64,000 nt of DNA, taken from contig JAHBUE010000003.1 in the NCBI GenBank assembly GCA_019638235.1, positions 174,688 through 238,687 on the forward strand, in the 5' to 3' direction. The stretch is from Cyclobacteriaceae bacterium. GTDB taxonomy: Bacteria > Bacteroidota > Bacteroidia > Cytophagales > Cyclobacteriaceae. Shown piece after piece: positions 51,326 through 61,551 of the stretch. The stretch's first letter is position 1; each line of letters opens with the position of its first letter. Both the position numbers and the translations under genes were made by a program. The notes under the pieces were generated by a model that did not search any database, was not told the origin of the DNA, and saw only the letters and a list, made by a program, of their open reading frames with translations.

Positions 51326-52204
51326 CTACAACACATTCCCCAACTGCTCCTTAATTTTCTCCAGCTCTTCTTTCATGGCCACTACGTGCTTTTGCATAGC
51401 GGCATCGTTGGCTTTGGAGCCAATGGTGTTGATTTCCCGGCCAATCTCCTGCGAGATGAACGCTAATTTCTTGCCGTTCGATTGGGGTTCGTTCAATGCC
51501 TGTAAAAAGTAATCAAGATGGGCCTGAAGGCGTACACGCTCTTCATGGATGTCGAGCTTTTCAATGTAGTAGATTATTTCCTGTTCTAACCGGTTAATGT
51601 CATAGCCCTGTTCACCAAAAAACGAAACCACATTGCCCTTCAGTTTCTGGCGTACCTTATCTACCCTACCGGCATCCAACAAAATAACCTGCTGAAGTGA
51701 TGCGGCAATAGACTCGCAATATTCCTGGAGTTTCTTACCCAACACATTGCCTTCATCTTTCCGGAAATTATCGCACTTGTTTAACGCATCGGCAATGGCT
51801 TTTTTTATGGCAGCCCATTCGCTTTCATTTTCCTTATCGCTTATCTTACTCTGTATAACATCGGGCGAGTTCAAGGCCAGGTCAAACAGCCGGTCATAAG
51901 GCGCGTCAACTTTATCGGCAAGATTTTTTAATGAGTTGTAGTACGCTGTAAACAGCGTTTCGTTATAGGTTTGTTTTACTTCGGCCTCATTGTAGCGCTG
52001 CACGTCAACGGTTAGCGAAACTTTTCCGCGCTCCAGTTTTTCGCTTACTAAGTTGCGCAGCTCAAGTTCTTTATCGGAAAAAGATTTAGGCAGGCGCAGC
52101 CCCAGGTCAAGAAATTTTGAGTTCAGGCTTTTTACTTCAACGCTGATGGCCAACTGGCCATCATCAGCCGTTACCTGACCAAAGCCGGTCATTGATTTTA
52201 TCAT
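51326..52204 (-). CDS. YicC-family endoribonuclease
   Basis: A 292-residue YicC/YloC protein: the N-terminal MIKSMTGFG (1-9) is the hallmark, followed by VEVKSLNSKFLDLGLRLPK and the C-terminal ISQEIGREINTIGSKANDAAMQKHVVAMKEELEKIKEQLGNV with its long coiled coil. YicC is known as an endoribonuclease in E. coli and B. subtilis (YloC) with a role in RNA decay. Guanylate kinase (gmk) often follows yicC but is absent here. Confidence 0.92.
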   Translation of the reverse strand: MIKSMTGFGQVTADDGQLAISVEVKSLNSKFLDLGLRLPKSFSDKELELRNLVSEKLERGKVSLTVDVQRYNEAEVKQTYNETLFTAYYNSLKNLADKVDAPYDRLFDLALNSPDVIQSKISDKENESEWAAIKKAIADALNKCDNFRKDEGNVLGKKLQEYCESIAASLQQVILLDAGRVDKVRQKLKGNVVSFFGEQGYDINRLEQEIIYYIEKLDIHEERVRLQAHLDYFLQALNEPQSNGKKLAFISQEIGREINTIGSKANDAAMQKHVVAMKEELEKIKEQLGNVL

Positions 52205-52282
52205 ATAATACAGTATTGAGGTTTTCTATCAGCAAAGGTAACTGAATCTGCAAACGATAAGGAGTATGAATCACAAAAAGCA

Positions 52283-55200
52283 TCAGAAATCAAACCCTAA
52301 TGTAAACAGGAATTGGGGCTTGCCTACCTCAAAATTCTGAACCGGCCAGGCAAGGTCAAACTTCATGTAGTAACCGAATATAACCGTGCGCATACCGGCC
52401 CCGTAACTATACAACCAGGGGTTGAGGAAGTTTTTGATGTCGATTTCAAACGGGCCGTTTGTAATCCGGTCTATCCGAACGCTGGTGCCGGAGTTGAACG
52501 GTGGCGGGCCTGACCAACTTGTGCCTATGTCATAGAACGCAATCAACTGCATGTTTCTGAAAAAGTTTGACGATATAGGCGAACTACTCAACGTTTTGGC
52601 TACCGGCACACGAAACTCCGCATTCATCAACAAAACATTCTGTCCGAATAAAGTAGCGTATTGAAATCCGCGAAGGTTCGTTGCAAATTCTACAAACAGG
52701 ATGTCCTGATTTTGTGCACGGGTTCCTAATATATTTTCATTTCCTTCGCTATCGCGGCCACGATAGGATGTTTTGTTAAACGCCCAGTTATCCATGCCGC
52801 CCAATAAATATTGCTTGGGCGATCTGCCAAAAAACGAACCGCCAAATCCGCGAACAGCGAGAACCATTCCACGATAAATTTTCTGGTAATGGCGAATGTC
52901 TAACGTAACCTGGCTGAAACTATTATCTGCGTTATTAATTCCCTGATAGTGATTGATGCGTAGTTTACCCCTTGTTCCTTCCATCATGTTAAGCCCGGTG
53001 GTAATGGAATTGTCATAGACCAACTCCGACCTGATACCTGAATAATAATTTACATTAGGTTCGGCTGATGGCGGGTTGATCGGGAAAGATGCAACGCCCA
53101 AATCTACCGAACGGGTTAAGGCCCCGAATACATTTGCTGAAAAACGTAACCGGTCGGTAATGGGAATAGCCCCGCCTACTTCAAGTTTATTTAGTGAATA
53201 ATGATAAATGTTTCCGTCACGGTATGGCTCCCACCGTATTGCCTTCCGGTCGAACCGTGTGCTGAAGTCGATGAGTTTTGGCAAATATTGAAATTCAGCA
53301 TAGACATCTGCGTTGCGCAAATCAATAGACGACATAATACCACCATAGAAGCGGTAATTCTCAAGCATATCGTTCATTTGGGTTTCTAACTGAATGCCCA
53401 ATCCCCGTAAAGGGTCAATCACAAAAGACGTTACAATATTGTCTGAACCAAATTTTGACTCATACGGAAAAGGGCCGAGTATCCGGCTTTTTTCTCGCGC
53501 CCGCATGTAGCGGTTTAAAAACGTTTCGCTGGGTTGGTTTTGCTTTACAGCTTCGTCTTCAAAAACATAGTTGTCTGTATTAACAATAGTTTGCTTTGCA
53601 GGCGTGGGTGGTATGCTGTCACTTTTCAATTTCTGCTTCAATGAATCAGCCGTAATGATTGTATCGGCAAGCATTTGGGTTGTATCCTGTTCAACTTTTA
53701 TAGTATCCGTATTGCCCTGGGCTTCTTTCAGGCGGGCGTTAATCAAATCTTTAACGCTCATCTTCTTTTCTTTCTCCTTTTCGTCTTCCTGCTTTCTGCG
53801 TTCCTGCAACACTTTTACCTGTTGCATTTCGCGCCTGCGGGTGGCCGGAGTAAAAACACTTCTGTTCAGATTGTAATCGTGGCTCAAATAAATATCATCG
53901 CGCATACCGCTACGCATGGTAATAGCCAGCAAGGATTGGTCGTGACTGAAATCATATTCACGAATACTGGAGGCATAGTTGGAAATCTGTGTGTAAATAC
54001 CGGTTGACCGGTCATACTTAAATAAGTTGATAATGCCGCGCTGGTCGCTCAAATAATAAAACACATTGTCATTCACTGCGCGAGGTGCAAAATCGTTACT
54101 TAGTGTGTTGGTAACTCTCGACACAACATTTGTTGTTGTATCTAAATCATACACAAACAGGTTGTAGTTATTGGTAAGGTCGCCCAACGATTTCCTTTCT
54201 CCGGTAGTAAGCGAATCGGTAACGCGGTTTGAACTGAACACAATGCGGTTGGTGCCCGGTATAAATGATGGGTCAAGGTCATCAAAGGAATCATTGGTTA
54301 ATCTTCTGACCCTATCTCTGCGTGTACTTAACAGAAACAAATCACTTTGGCCTTCAAAATCTCCACTCAACACAACCAATCTTCCATTACCTGAAAACGT
54401 AAAGCTGCGCACATTGCTGAAACGGTCCAGCTCTCTCGGTAATTTTGTCCTGGTGTTCAAATCGTACAGCCAAAAGGTGTACTGCCCCTGCTTAACACCC
54501 ACTACACCCAATGTATTGGCATCCGACCAACTGATAATCGGCAGGCGGTAATCCACACGTTGTTCAATAACGCGTGTTCCGCCAGCAAGTACAACGGTTT
54601 CCCTTTTTGTTACCAGGTCGCGCACTTTAACTACATAACGTCCCCGGTCATTTTCTGCATACGCGAGGTAACGTCCGTCCGGGCTAAGTTTTATGGTTGT
54701 AAACTCGGTGGTAAGGTTATGGCCAGTTGAAAATTTCAGCGAATCGGCCGGACGTATGTACGATTGCCCCACAGTTTCGCTCATCTGGGTGTAAAACTTA
54801 TGCCATTCGTTAAGCAACTGATTATAACTCACACCGAGCGTAATCAGTATACTCCGCTCTTCATTTCGGGTTACGCGGGTGTAGTTTAATATATTCGATA
54901 CGCTGCTTTTGCCGTAACGTTCAACAATAAAATTCCAAATTGATTGCCCGATCAACGCAGCTTCTTCATCGTTATACCGATTAATTTTCTTTGCCCCTCG
55001 TGTTTTAATTATATAACGGATATAATCGTCCATATCGGCAGTCCAGCCATGAGCCACATAACGCGAAGCTCCGCTTACAAACCATTCCGGAAGGTTCATC
55101 AGCAAAGCGCTCTGAAACATATCTTTAAGATTACCGCCATACATCATCTCTTTCAGCATCAGGTCGGTAATTCTAAAAAGCAATTCGTCTTTTAGTTCCT

Positions 55201-55609
55201 GGGCAGTGCCTGTATGAGCCACTTCAACATAGGGTTTAACGAAATCGGTTTCTCCGCCAATGTTATAGTAGGTTTTGTTCAGCCCCACGTTGCTCTGACG
55301 CAAATCGGTTAGCGAATTGTAAAGAAAAACTTTGGTTTTGAAATAAGGCGGGTAGCCTATCAGGTCGGTAATACGGTCGAACTCAAGTTCGAGGTATTGC
55401 AGCGCTTCGGTGGCAATGCTTCTTCTGCCATCGTAATAATAGACATCAAAGTTTTCACCGCTAAGGTATTGCCAGTCGAACGACCGGAACTGTTGCCGGT
55501 TTTTACCAAAAACCTCACGCGCCTGCTGCGCAACCCCGGTGGTGGCCGAAGCGCCCGAAATGAATAATAACAGGAATGTAAATCTTCTCACTGTACGCAC
55601 AAAAACCAT
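52283..55609 (-). CDS. Giant outer-membrane PD40 and beta-barrel protein
   Basis: An 1108-residue exported protein (signal peptide 1-25, ATTGVAQQA). An N-terminal peptidase-MA-like region (about 40-280) has YGGNLKDMFQ...LPEWFVSGASRYVAHGW; the expected HExxH is absent, so it is probably not a protease. About 300-620 contains PD40/TolB-like repeats (RYLAYAENDRGRYVVKVRDL, GTNRIVFSSNRV), then a charged linker (RRKQEDEKEKEKK), and about 740-1108 a BamA/D15-like surface-antigen barrel with the terminal signal GFDF. It would be an outer-membrane insertase or exporter with a periplasmic propeller. It reads from the FAD oxidoreductase with an 8-base gap. Confidence 0.75.
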   Translation of the reverse strand: MVFVRTVRRFTFLLLFISGASATTGVAQQAREVFGKNRQQFRSFDWQYLSGENFDVYYYDGRRSIATEALQYLELEFDRITDLIGYPPYFKTKVFLYNSLTDLRQSNVGLNKTYYNIGGETDFVKPYVEVAHTGTAQELKDELLFRITDLMLKEMMYGGNLKDMFQSALLMNLPEWFVSGASRYVAHGWTADMDDYIRYIIKTRGAKKINRYNDEEAALIGQSIWNFIVERYGKSSVSNILNYTRVTRNEERSILITLGVSYNQLLNEWHKFYTQMSETVGQSYIRPADSLKFSTGHNLTTEFTTIKLSPDGRYLAYAENDRGRYVVKVRDLVTKRETVVLAGGTRVIEQRVDYRLPIISWSDANTLGVVGVKQGQYTFWLYDLNTRTKLPRELDRFSNVRSFTFSGNGRLVVLSGDFEGQSDLFLLSTRRDRVRRLTNDSFDDLDPSFIPGTNRIVFSSNRVTDSLTTGERKSLGDLTNNYNLFVYDLDTTTNVVSRVTNTLSNDFAPRAVNDNVFYYLSDQRGIINLFKYDRSTGIYTQISNYASSIREYDFSHDQSLLAITMRSGMRDDIYLSHDYNLNRSVFTPATRRREMQQVKVLQERRKQEDEKEKEKKMSVKDLINARLKEAQGNTDTIKVEQDTTQMLADTIITADSLKQKLKSDSIPPTPAKQTIVNTDNYVFEDEAVKQNQPSETFLNRYMRAREKSRILGPFPYESKFGSDNIVTSFVIDPLRGLGIQLETQMNDMLENYRFYGGIMSSIDLRNADVYAEFQYLPKLIDFSTRFDRKAIRWEPYRDGNIYHYSLNKLEVGGAIPITDRLRFSANVFGALTRSVDLGVASFPINPPSAEPNVNYYSGIRSELVYDNSITTGLNMMEGTRGKLRINHYQGINNADNSFSQVTLDIRHYQKIYRGMVLAVRGFGGSFFGRSPKQYLLGGMDNWAFNKTSYRGRDSEGNENILGTRAQNQDILFVEFATNLRGFQYATLFGQNVLLMNAEFRVPVAKTLSSSPISSNFFRNMQLIAFYDIGTSWSGPPPFNSGTSVRIDRITNGPFEIDIKNFLNPWLYSYGAGMRTVIFGYYMKFDLAWPVQNFEVGKPQFLFTLGFDF

Positions 55610-55617
55610 CTTAAACT

Positions 55618-56679
55618 CTAAGTAGATTTCGAATATACTGATTTATAACGACTAACCGATACCGATTGGTTTATGGGGGCGCCACTTTCCAGCCAGTTTG
55701 TTAAAACATTCGAAAAATAAGGAGCCAAACTCACACCTTTGGTACCCAAACCGTTAAAAATAATCAATTGTTCAAATTCGGGGTGGGGCCCCAGTATCGG
55801 CCTGCGGTCGGGTGTGGTGGGTCGGAAACCCCATTCGCGGCCGGTAATGGCATACGAAAAACCGGCTAATTCGTCCAACTTCTCCTTTAATTCCCGAAAT
55901 CCGGCTTCCGTATTTCCGGGGGCCTGGTCGTGCTTGTTATATGTGGCGCCAACTTTCCAGATGCCAGGCACCACATAAACGCCCCTGTTCAAAATAATGG
56001 AAGGCTTTACATCGGGAGAAACAGAAAGTGTTTCTCCTTTTAATGGCCTAACCGGCAGCCATGAAAAATAACGCGAAGACCGGGCTTTTTCGCCCGCGCA
56101 AAATATCACTTTCGATGCCCCCCATCCGCGATAGCGGACACCGTTTGCCATGTCGAGTGCTTCTTCATCAAAAGGCTCGGTTACAACACTGCCGGTTGAT
56201 TGAAAATAATGGCGAACTGCCTTTAGAAAAATATGTGTATCGAGGTAGCCGCATTGCTTCAGCATCAATCCGCCAAAAGGATTTTTAACAATTTGCTCAT
56301 GAACAGGTCTGCTGTTCACTTCGCTAAGATAAGCCGTGTAATTATCATCAGCACTTCGCCCCATCCATTCGTTTTGTTCTTCTACGGTAACAAATGGCCG
56401 ATACAACGGCATCGGAAAAAAGAATTGTTGCTGAAGAAACTTTTCGGCTTCGCTATAAAATTGATGCAGGTACGGAAACAAGTCATCGGCAAGCCATGTT
56501 TTGCCCATCTGCCGGCCGGTAATCGGGTTAAACAACCCGGCCGCAACCACACTTGCTGCGTTTGGGTTTGGCTCATCAACAATCAGCACGCGCTTTTTCC
56601 TCAACAACAAGTGCAGCGCAAGGCACGACCCGGCCAACCCCTGCCCTACAATAATATAGTCAACTTGTTTTTCTGTCAT
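55618..56679 (-). CDS. FAD-dependent oxidoreductase (DAO family)
   Basis: A 353-residue protein with the FAD-binding VGQGLAGSCLALHLLLRKKRVLIVDE (residues 11-36), a GLFNPITGRQ segment near 48-57, and the C-terminal GREWGFRPTTPDRRPILGPHPEF and GLGTKGVSLAPYFS for the second FAD site. Its relatives include glycine/D-amino acid oxidase-like and tRNA-modifying MnmC-like oxidases; the substrate cannot be told. It precedes the PD40/beta-barrel gene by 8 bases in the same direction, without obvious functional link. Confidence 0.82.
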   Translation of the reverse strand: MTEKQVDYIIVGQGLAGSCLALHLLLRKKRVLIVDEPNPNAASVVAAGLFNPITGRQMGKTWLADDLFPYLHQFYSEAEKFLQQQFFFPMPLYRPFVTVEEQNEWMGRSADDNYTAYLSEVNSRPVHEQIVKNPFGGLMLKQCGYLDTHIFLKAVRHYFQSTGSVVTEPFDEEALDMANGVRYRGWGASKVIFCAGEKARSSRYFSWLPVRPLKGETLSVSPDVKPSIILNRGVYVVPGIWKVGATYNKHDQAPGNTEAGFRELKEKLDELAGFSYAITGREWGFRPTTPDRRPILGPHPEFEQLIIFNGLGTKGVSLAPYFSNVLTNWLESGAPINQSVSVSRYKSVYSKST

Positions 56680-56723
56680 AACCTGAAAATAACCTCATTC
56701 TTACCTGAATTAAAGCGGGGTTA

Positions 56724-56756
56724 TTGACCACCCTAATTAATTCCGGTTTAATTTTG
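56724..56756 (+). promoter_or_regulatory. Promoter of the hydrolase-pssA genes
   Basis: TTG (56724-56726), a spacing of 22, then TAATTTTG (56749-56756), 17 bases before the ATG at 56774. Good agreement with the consensus. Confidence 0.5.
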
Positions 56757-56773
56757 AAGATTAATCCAACACC

Positions 56774-57418
56774 ATGTTGCAAATAAAGCATTTTGAATTT
56801 AACCCCTTTCAGGAAAACACATACATTTTGTATGACGAAACCGGTGAATGTATTGTATTTGACCCCGGCTGCTCAACAAAACAGGAAGAACAACACTTGC
56901 ATACTTTTATTATCGATAATAAATTATCTGTAAAGAAATTAGTCAATACACATTGCCACATCGACCATGTGCTGGGAAATGCGTTTGTGAAAAGAACGTT
57001 TGGGGTTGAGTTGTTCATCCATCCGCTTGAAGAACCACTACTGCGCGCGGTGAAAACATACGCATCCAATTACGGCTTTCCTCATTATGAAGAAACACTC
57101 CCCGATAAGTTTCTTACTGAAAACGATACATTAACATTCGGCAACCAAAACCTGAAGATTTTATTCGTGCCGGGGCATAGTCCGGGGCATCTTGCTTTTT
57201 ATGATGAAGAAACGTTATCGCTAATCGGTGGCGATGTACTTTTTTACAACAGCATTGGCCGCACCGATTTGCCCGGTGGCGATTACGATACACTTATCAA
57301 CAGCATTCATCAAAAAATTTTCGGCTTACCCGATGAGGTTACCGTATATTGCGGGCACGGGCCTGTAACTAAAATCGGCTACGAAAAAAGAACCAATCCA
57401 TTTTGCGCCATACTATAA
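56774..57418 (+). CDS. Metallo-beta-lactamase-fold hydrolase, glyoxalase II-like
   Basis: A 214-residue MBL protein with the THCHIDHVLGN motif (58-68), GHSPGHLAFY near 137, GGDVLFYNSIGRTDLPGGD near 156 and GHGPVTKIGYEKRTNPF near 197. All zinc ligands are present, and the short length with that order fits YcbL-type or glyoxalase II-like enzymes. It hydrolyses thioester-like substrates, perhaps S-lactoylglutathione-type compounds. It starts a rightward run with pssA, porU and porV. Confidence 0.85.
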   Translation: MLQIKHFEFNPFQENTYILYDETGECIVFDPGCSTKQEEQHLHTFIIDNKLSVKKLVNTHCHIDHVLGNAFVKRTFGVELFIHPLEEPLLRAVKTYASNYGFPHYEETLPDKFLTENDTLTFGNQNLKILFVPGHSPGHLAFYDEETLSLIGGDVLFYNSIGRTDLPGGDYDTLINSIHQKIFGLPDEVTVYCGHGPVTKIGYEKRTNPFCAIL

Positions 57419-57427
57419 TCCTTATTC

Positions 57428-58096
57428 ATGCGACACCTTCCTAACCTGTTAACCTGTTGTAACCTGTTGTGCGGAAGCATAGGAATTGTTTTTGTGCTTG
57501 AAGACCGAAACATCGAGGCCGCCTGGTTTGTGTGGATTGCCTGCGTGTTCGATTTCTTTGACGGATTTGCTGCGCGGGCGCTCAAGATAAACTCGCCTGT
57601 TGGCAAGGAGCTGGACTCGCTCGCTGACGTGATTAGTTTTGGATTGCTGCCTGCCGTTGTGCTGTATAAAATGTGGCCTGCTACTTCGGGCGAGTATCTT
57701 CCCTTTCTCTCGTTTTCGGTAGCGGCTTTTTCTGCGCTTCGCCTCGCTGTTTTTAATGTAGATGAAACCCAGCGCGAATCCTTTCGCGGCTTACCAACTC
57801 CGGCAAATGCTTTACTAATCTCTGCCTTGCCGTTGCAGGGAGTTATGATAATGGAATGGCTGACAACACCCTGGGTATTGATAACCATTATTGCGCTGTC
57901 GTCATTTTTATTGGTTTCGCCCATTGAATTATTTGCGCTGAAATTCAAAAATTTCACATGGCAGGCGAACAAAATCCGGTTTACCTTCCTTATACTTTCT
58001 GTATTAGTATTGGCCTTCGGGCAGGCACCGGCCATTCCGCTGGTTATAATTTTATATATAGGATTGTCGTTAGGAGTACAACTCCTTAAAAAATAA
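57428..58096 (+). CDS. pssA: CDP-diacylglycerol-serine O-phosphatidyltransferase
   Basis: A 222-residue CDP-alcohol phosphatidyltransferase. The signature D-G-x2-A-R-x8-G-x3-D-x3-D is seen as FDGFAARALKINSPVGKELDSLAD (about 40-63), where the aspartates bind metal and CDP. About six hydrophobic segments cover the rest. It makes phosphatidylserine, the precursor of phosphatidylethanolamine. It follows the MBL gene by 9 bases and precedes porU by 18. Confidence 0.92.
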   Translation: MRHLPNLLTCCNLLCGSIGIVFVLEDRNIEAAWFVWIACVFDFFDGFAARALKINSPVGKELDSLADVISFGLLPAVVLYKMWPATSGEYLPFLSFSVAAFSALRLAVFNVDETQRESFRGLPTPANALLISALPLQGVMIMEWLTTPWVLITIIALSSFLLVSPIELFALKFKNFTWQANKIRFTFLILSVLVLAFGQAPAIPLVIILYIGLSLGVQLLKK

Positions 58097-58114
58097 GTAA
58101 AGAATCGTACCGTT

Positions 58115-61100
58115 TTGCAAAAAACCGCTTCCATAGCGCTGAAATCCATTGCCATTCTTGTGGCGATTGTACTTACTTCGTTTCCGGTAAACGCGCAGCA
58201 ATCTGTACTGGCAAGCGGAACATGGCATAAACTTGCTGTTGAAAAAAACGGAGTGTATAAAATCGACCAGGCATTGTTCCGGAAAATGGGGTTCCCTTCC
58301 AATACCGACCCACGAAACATAAAGATTTACACACACGGTGCGGGCATGTTGCCCCAACTAAACAGCGCACCACGCCCCAACGACCTTGTTGAATGCACCA
58401 TTTTTGTTGAGGGCGAGTCTGACGGTGTGTTTAATCAACAGGATTACATTTTGTTTTATGCCGAAGGCGCAGATAAGGTTAGCTTTGATACCGGCACAGA
58501 AACATTTTCGTATGAAAAGCACCTGTATGCAAAAGAAAATTTCTATTTCATTACGGTTGGTAATAATGCAGGAAAACGTATCGGCACATCGCCAAATGCA
58601 GGCACATCCTTTCCGGTGATTGAGGAATTTGACAACTATGCTTATCATGAAGTTGACCAGTACAACATGCTGAAATCAGGCAGAGATTGGTACGGAGAAC
58701 GTTTTGATTTTACCGATGAACACACCATCCGGTTTAACTTGCCGGGCATTATTCAAGGCTCGCCTGTTAAGCTGACTTCTTCCGTAATGGCTTATTCTTT
58801 TAACGCAACATCTTTTAATGTTTTTTATAATAATGTTCAGGTTGGCGAACACCCAATTGCCGGTGTGCCCAATACACTGGGCGTTATCACCTTAGCCACG
58901 CTTGCCGGACGCCACTCCACTCAATCTTTTATAACCAACAGTTCGGGCACACAAACCACACAGGAAGTAAGGTATAAATACAATAAAAACGGGTCGGCCA
59001 CCGGCTACCTCGATTACTGCCTGCTGCATGTAAAGCAACAGCTAAGACTTTACGAAAATCAAATCATCTTCCGGTCATCGGCAAGTTTGCAAAATCCCGA
59101 ATCAACATTCAGGCTAACACAGTCAACAGCACAAACCCAGGTGTGGGATATTACCGACCCCTTCACGCCCACAGTTCAGCAAACTTCTTTTAACGCTGCC
59201 ACTACTTCCTTTGGCACATCAACAACTAATCTGAAAGAATTTATCGCTTTTTCCGCAACGGCCCCGGCTCCGAAGCTCGTTGGCTCAGTGCCCAATCAAA
59301 ATATTCGCGCATTGCCCACGCCTCACTTGTTAATTGTAGCGCATCCCTCTGTTAAAGAAGAAACACTGCGTTTTAAAGCATATCGCGAATCGTTCAGCAA
59401 CATTGACATCCAGGTAATTCATCCGCAAGAAATCTACAATGAGTTTTCGGGCGGCAAGCAAGACATAACCGCTATACGCGATGCGGTTAAATATTTTTAT
59501 GATAAAAATCCCGGTAAGCTGAACGCGCTTCTGCTGGTTGGCAAATCATCATACGACTATAAAGATATAGTAGTTGATAATAAAAATCTGGTGCCCACCT
59601 ATCAATCAAGAAATTCGTTGAGTTATGTATTTACCTACTCTTCCGATGATTACTATGGCTTCCTCGAAAACCATGAGGGGCAATGGAGCGAAGGCCCTTC
59701 TCCCGAAAATCACACACTCGACATTGCCGTTGGCCGGATACCTGTTAAGTCTACTGAAGAAATGAAAAACGTGGTTGATAAGATCATTAAATACGATACC
59801 GATAAAAAACGGTTTGGCCGATGGAGAAAAACCATTGTGTTTGTGGCGGATGATGGTGACCTTACAGCTAACAACGTTCACCAAACCCAGGCCGACCAAA
59901 TGGCTACAAGCATTAATCTCCATCACGGGCATTTCGATACAAAAAAAATATACCTCGATGCTTTTCCGCAAATTCCCGGGGCGGGCGGAACCATCTCACC
60001 CGAAACAAAAAAGCAAATTGATCAATCAATAAATGATGGCGCGCTTATAATAAACTATACCGGGCATGGAAGCGAGCGGCAATGGGCGCAGGAGAGAATT
60101 CTGGATGAAATTCAAATACAAAATCTGAAAAACAAAAACCTGCCGCTATTGGTAACCGCTACCTGCGAATTTGGCCGGCAGGATGACCCGATGTTTCCTT
60201 CTGGCGCTGAGTTGTTCATTCTTCAACCAAATGCTGGCGCAATAGGGTTGGTAACAACAGCACGACCGGTAAGCTCAAATACAAACTTTGACTTGAATCA
60301 GGCTTTTTATGATGCCTTTTTCCAGAAAGAAAACGGGAACAATCTTTCGTTGGGAGAAATTTTCAGGCGAACCAAGAATAACAGCATATCCGGTGTTTTC
60401 AATCGCAACTTCTCTTTGATTGGCGATCCGTCCTTACACTTAGCCATTCCTACACATGACATCAACGTAACATCCATAACAACTTCTTCCGGCAGCGATA
60501 CACTTAAAGCCTTATCGACAGTAACCGTAACCGGTGAAATTGTAAACCATGAACAGGAAAAAATTGAAACCTTCAACGGAACTGTTGAAGCAACCCTGTT
60601 CGATAAAGAAACATCGTTCCGCACATTAGGAAACGAAAACACACCCTTCGATTACAAGCAATGGTTTAATGCGTTGTTTCGCGGAAGGGCAAAAGCCGAA
60701 GCCGGTGAATTTACATTTCAATTTATAGTTCCTAAAAATATTGCTTACGCCATTGACGAAGGCAAACTCAGCCTGTATGCTTACGATAAAAACTCGGAAG
60801 AGGAAGCCGCAGGATATTCCACTAACTTTATGATAGGCTCCAGCGAATCCAACCCGCCAACCGACACATCGCCACCCGAAATAAAACTTTACCTGAACGA
60901 CCTCACCTTTACCAATGGCGGCATTACCGGCTCAGCGCCAACACTAATAGCACAATTAGCCGATGAAAGCGGCATTAACATTTCCGGTTATGGTATAGGC
61001 AACAGCATTATTGCCGTATTGGATGACGATGAGACCCTTGTGCTGAACGATTACTACATAGCAGAGCCAAACGACTATACAAAAGGAACCATTGAGTTTA

Positions 61101-61522
61101 CCTTACCCGAACTGAAACCCGGCCCGCACACTATCACCCTTCGTGCGTGGGATACCCACAACAACCCGGGGCTTGCCAAAATAGATTTCCGGGTATCGGG
61201 CACAAACGCATTGGTTATCGAATCGTTTGCCGGCTACCCCAACCCGATGAGGGAATCGGCACAGCTTTATTTTACTCATAACCAGGCCGGCAACGACCTG
61301 GAAGCCGTATTGATGATTTGCGACCGTACAGGCCAATCCGTGCAGGAATACACCTTTAGCATACAGGAAAGCGCATACGAGGTCAACCTTCTTGAGTTGT
61401 CCGTTTCGGATAATCCCGGAAAAAAACTTGCACCCGGCATATACTTGGCACGGCTCATTGTGCGTTCTTTAGCCGATGGCTCTAAAAATGAGCGGGTTAC
61501 AAAACTTATTGTACTGAATTGA
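58115..61522 (+). CDS. porU: Type IX secretion system sortase PorU
   Basis: An 1135-residue exported C25-family peptidase. A signal peptide (1-28, FPVNAQQ) is followed by GTWHKLAVEKNGVYKID and QALFRKMGFPSNTDPRNIKIY, the opening of PorU proteins; the gingipain-like peptidase core holds INYTGHGSERQW near 640 and LVTATCEFGRQDDP near 680 for the catalytic His and Cys. The end is a type IX C-terminal domain (GYPNPM..., LAPGIYLARLIV, TKLIVLN). PorU cleaves and attaches cargo at the outer membrane. The start codon is TTG (58115-58117); no ATG precedes the signal. PorV follows directly. Confidence 0.9.
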   Translation: MQKTASIALKSIAILVAIVLTSFPVNAQQSVLASGTWHKLAVEKNGVYKIDQALFRKMGFPSNTDPRNIKIYTHGAGMLPQLNSAPRPNDLVECTIFVEGESDGVFNQQDYILFYAEGADKVSFDTGTETFSYEKHLYAKENFYFITVGNNAGKRIGTSPNAGTSFPVIEEFDNYAYHEVDQYNMLKSGRDWYGERFDFTDEHTIRFNLPGIIQGSPVKLTSSVMAYSFNATSFNVFYNNVQVGEHPIAGVPNTLGVITLATLAGRHSTQSFITNSSGTQTTQEVRYKYNKNGSATGYLDYCLLHVKQQLRLYENQIIFRSSASLQNPESTFRLTQSTAQTQVWDITDPFTPTVQQTSFNAATTSFGTSTTNLKEFIAFSATAPAPKLVGSVPNQNIRALPTPHLLIVAHPSVKEETLRFKAYRESFSNIDIQVIHPQEIYNEFSGGKQDITAIRDAVKYFYDKNPGKLNALLLVGKSSYDYKDIVVDNKNLVPTYQSRNSLSYVFTYSSDDYYGFLENHEGQWSEGPSPENHTLDIAVGRIPVKSTEEMKNVVDKIIKYDTDKKRFGRWRKTIVFVADDGDLTANNVHQTQADQMATSINLHHGHFDTKKIYLDAFPQIPGAGGTISPETKKQIDQSINDGALIINYTGHGSERQWAQERILDEIQIQNLKNKNLPLLVTATCEFGRQDDPMFPSGAELFILQPNAGAIGLVTTARPVSSNTNFDLNQAFYDAFFQKENGNNLSLGEIFRRTKNNSISGVFNRNFSLIGDPSLHLAIPTHDINVTSITTSSGSDTLKALSTVTVTGEIVNHEQEKIETFNGTVEATLFDKETSFRTLGNENTPFDYKQWFNALFRGRAKAEAGEFTFQFIVPKNIAYAIDEGKLSLYAYDKNSEEEAAGYSTNFMIGSSESNPPTDTSPPEIKLYLNDLTFTNGGITGSAPTLIAQLADESGINISGYGIGNSIIAVLDDDETLVLNDYYIAEPNDYTKGTIEFTLPELKPGPHTITLRAWDTHNNPGLAKIDFRVSGTNALVIESFAGYPNPMRESAQLYFTHNQAGNDLEAVLMICDRTGQSVQEYTFSIQESAYEVNLLELSVSDNPGKKLAPGIYLARLIVRSLADGSKNERVTKLIVLN

Positions 61523-61551
61523 CTATCTTTAACCCCTTGAAAGAGAAATAC

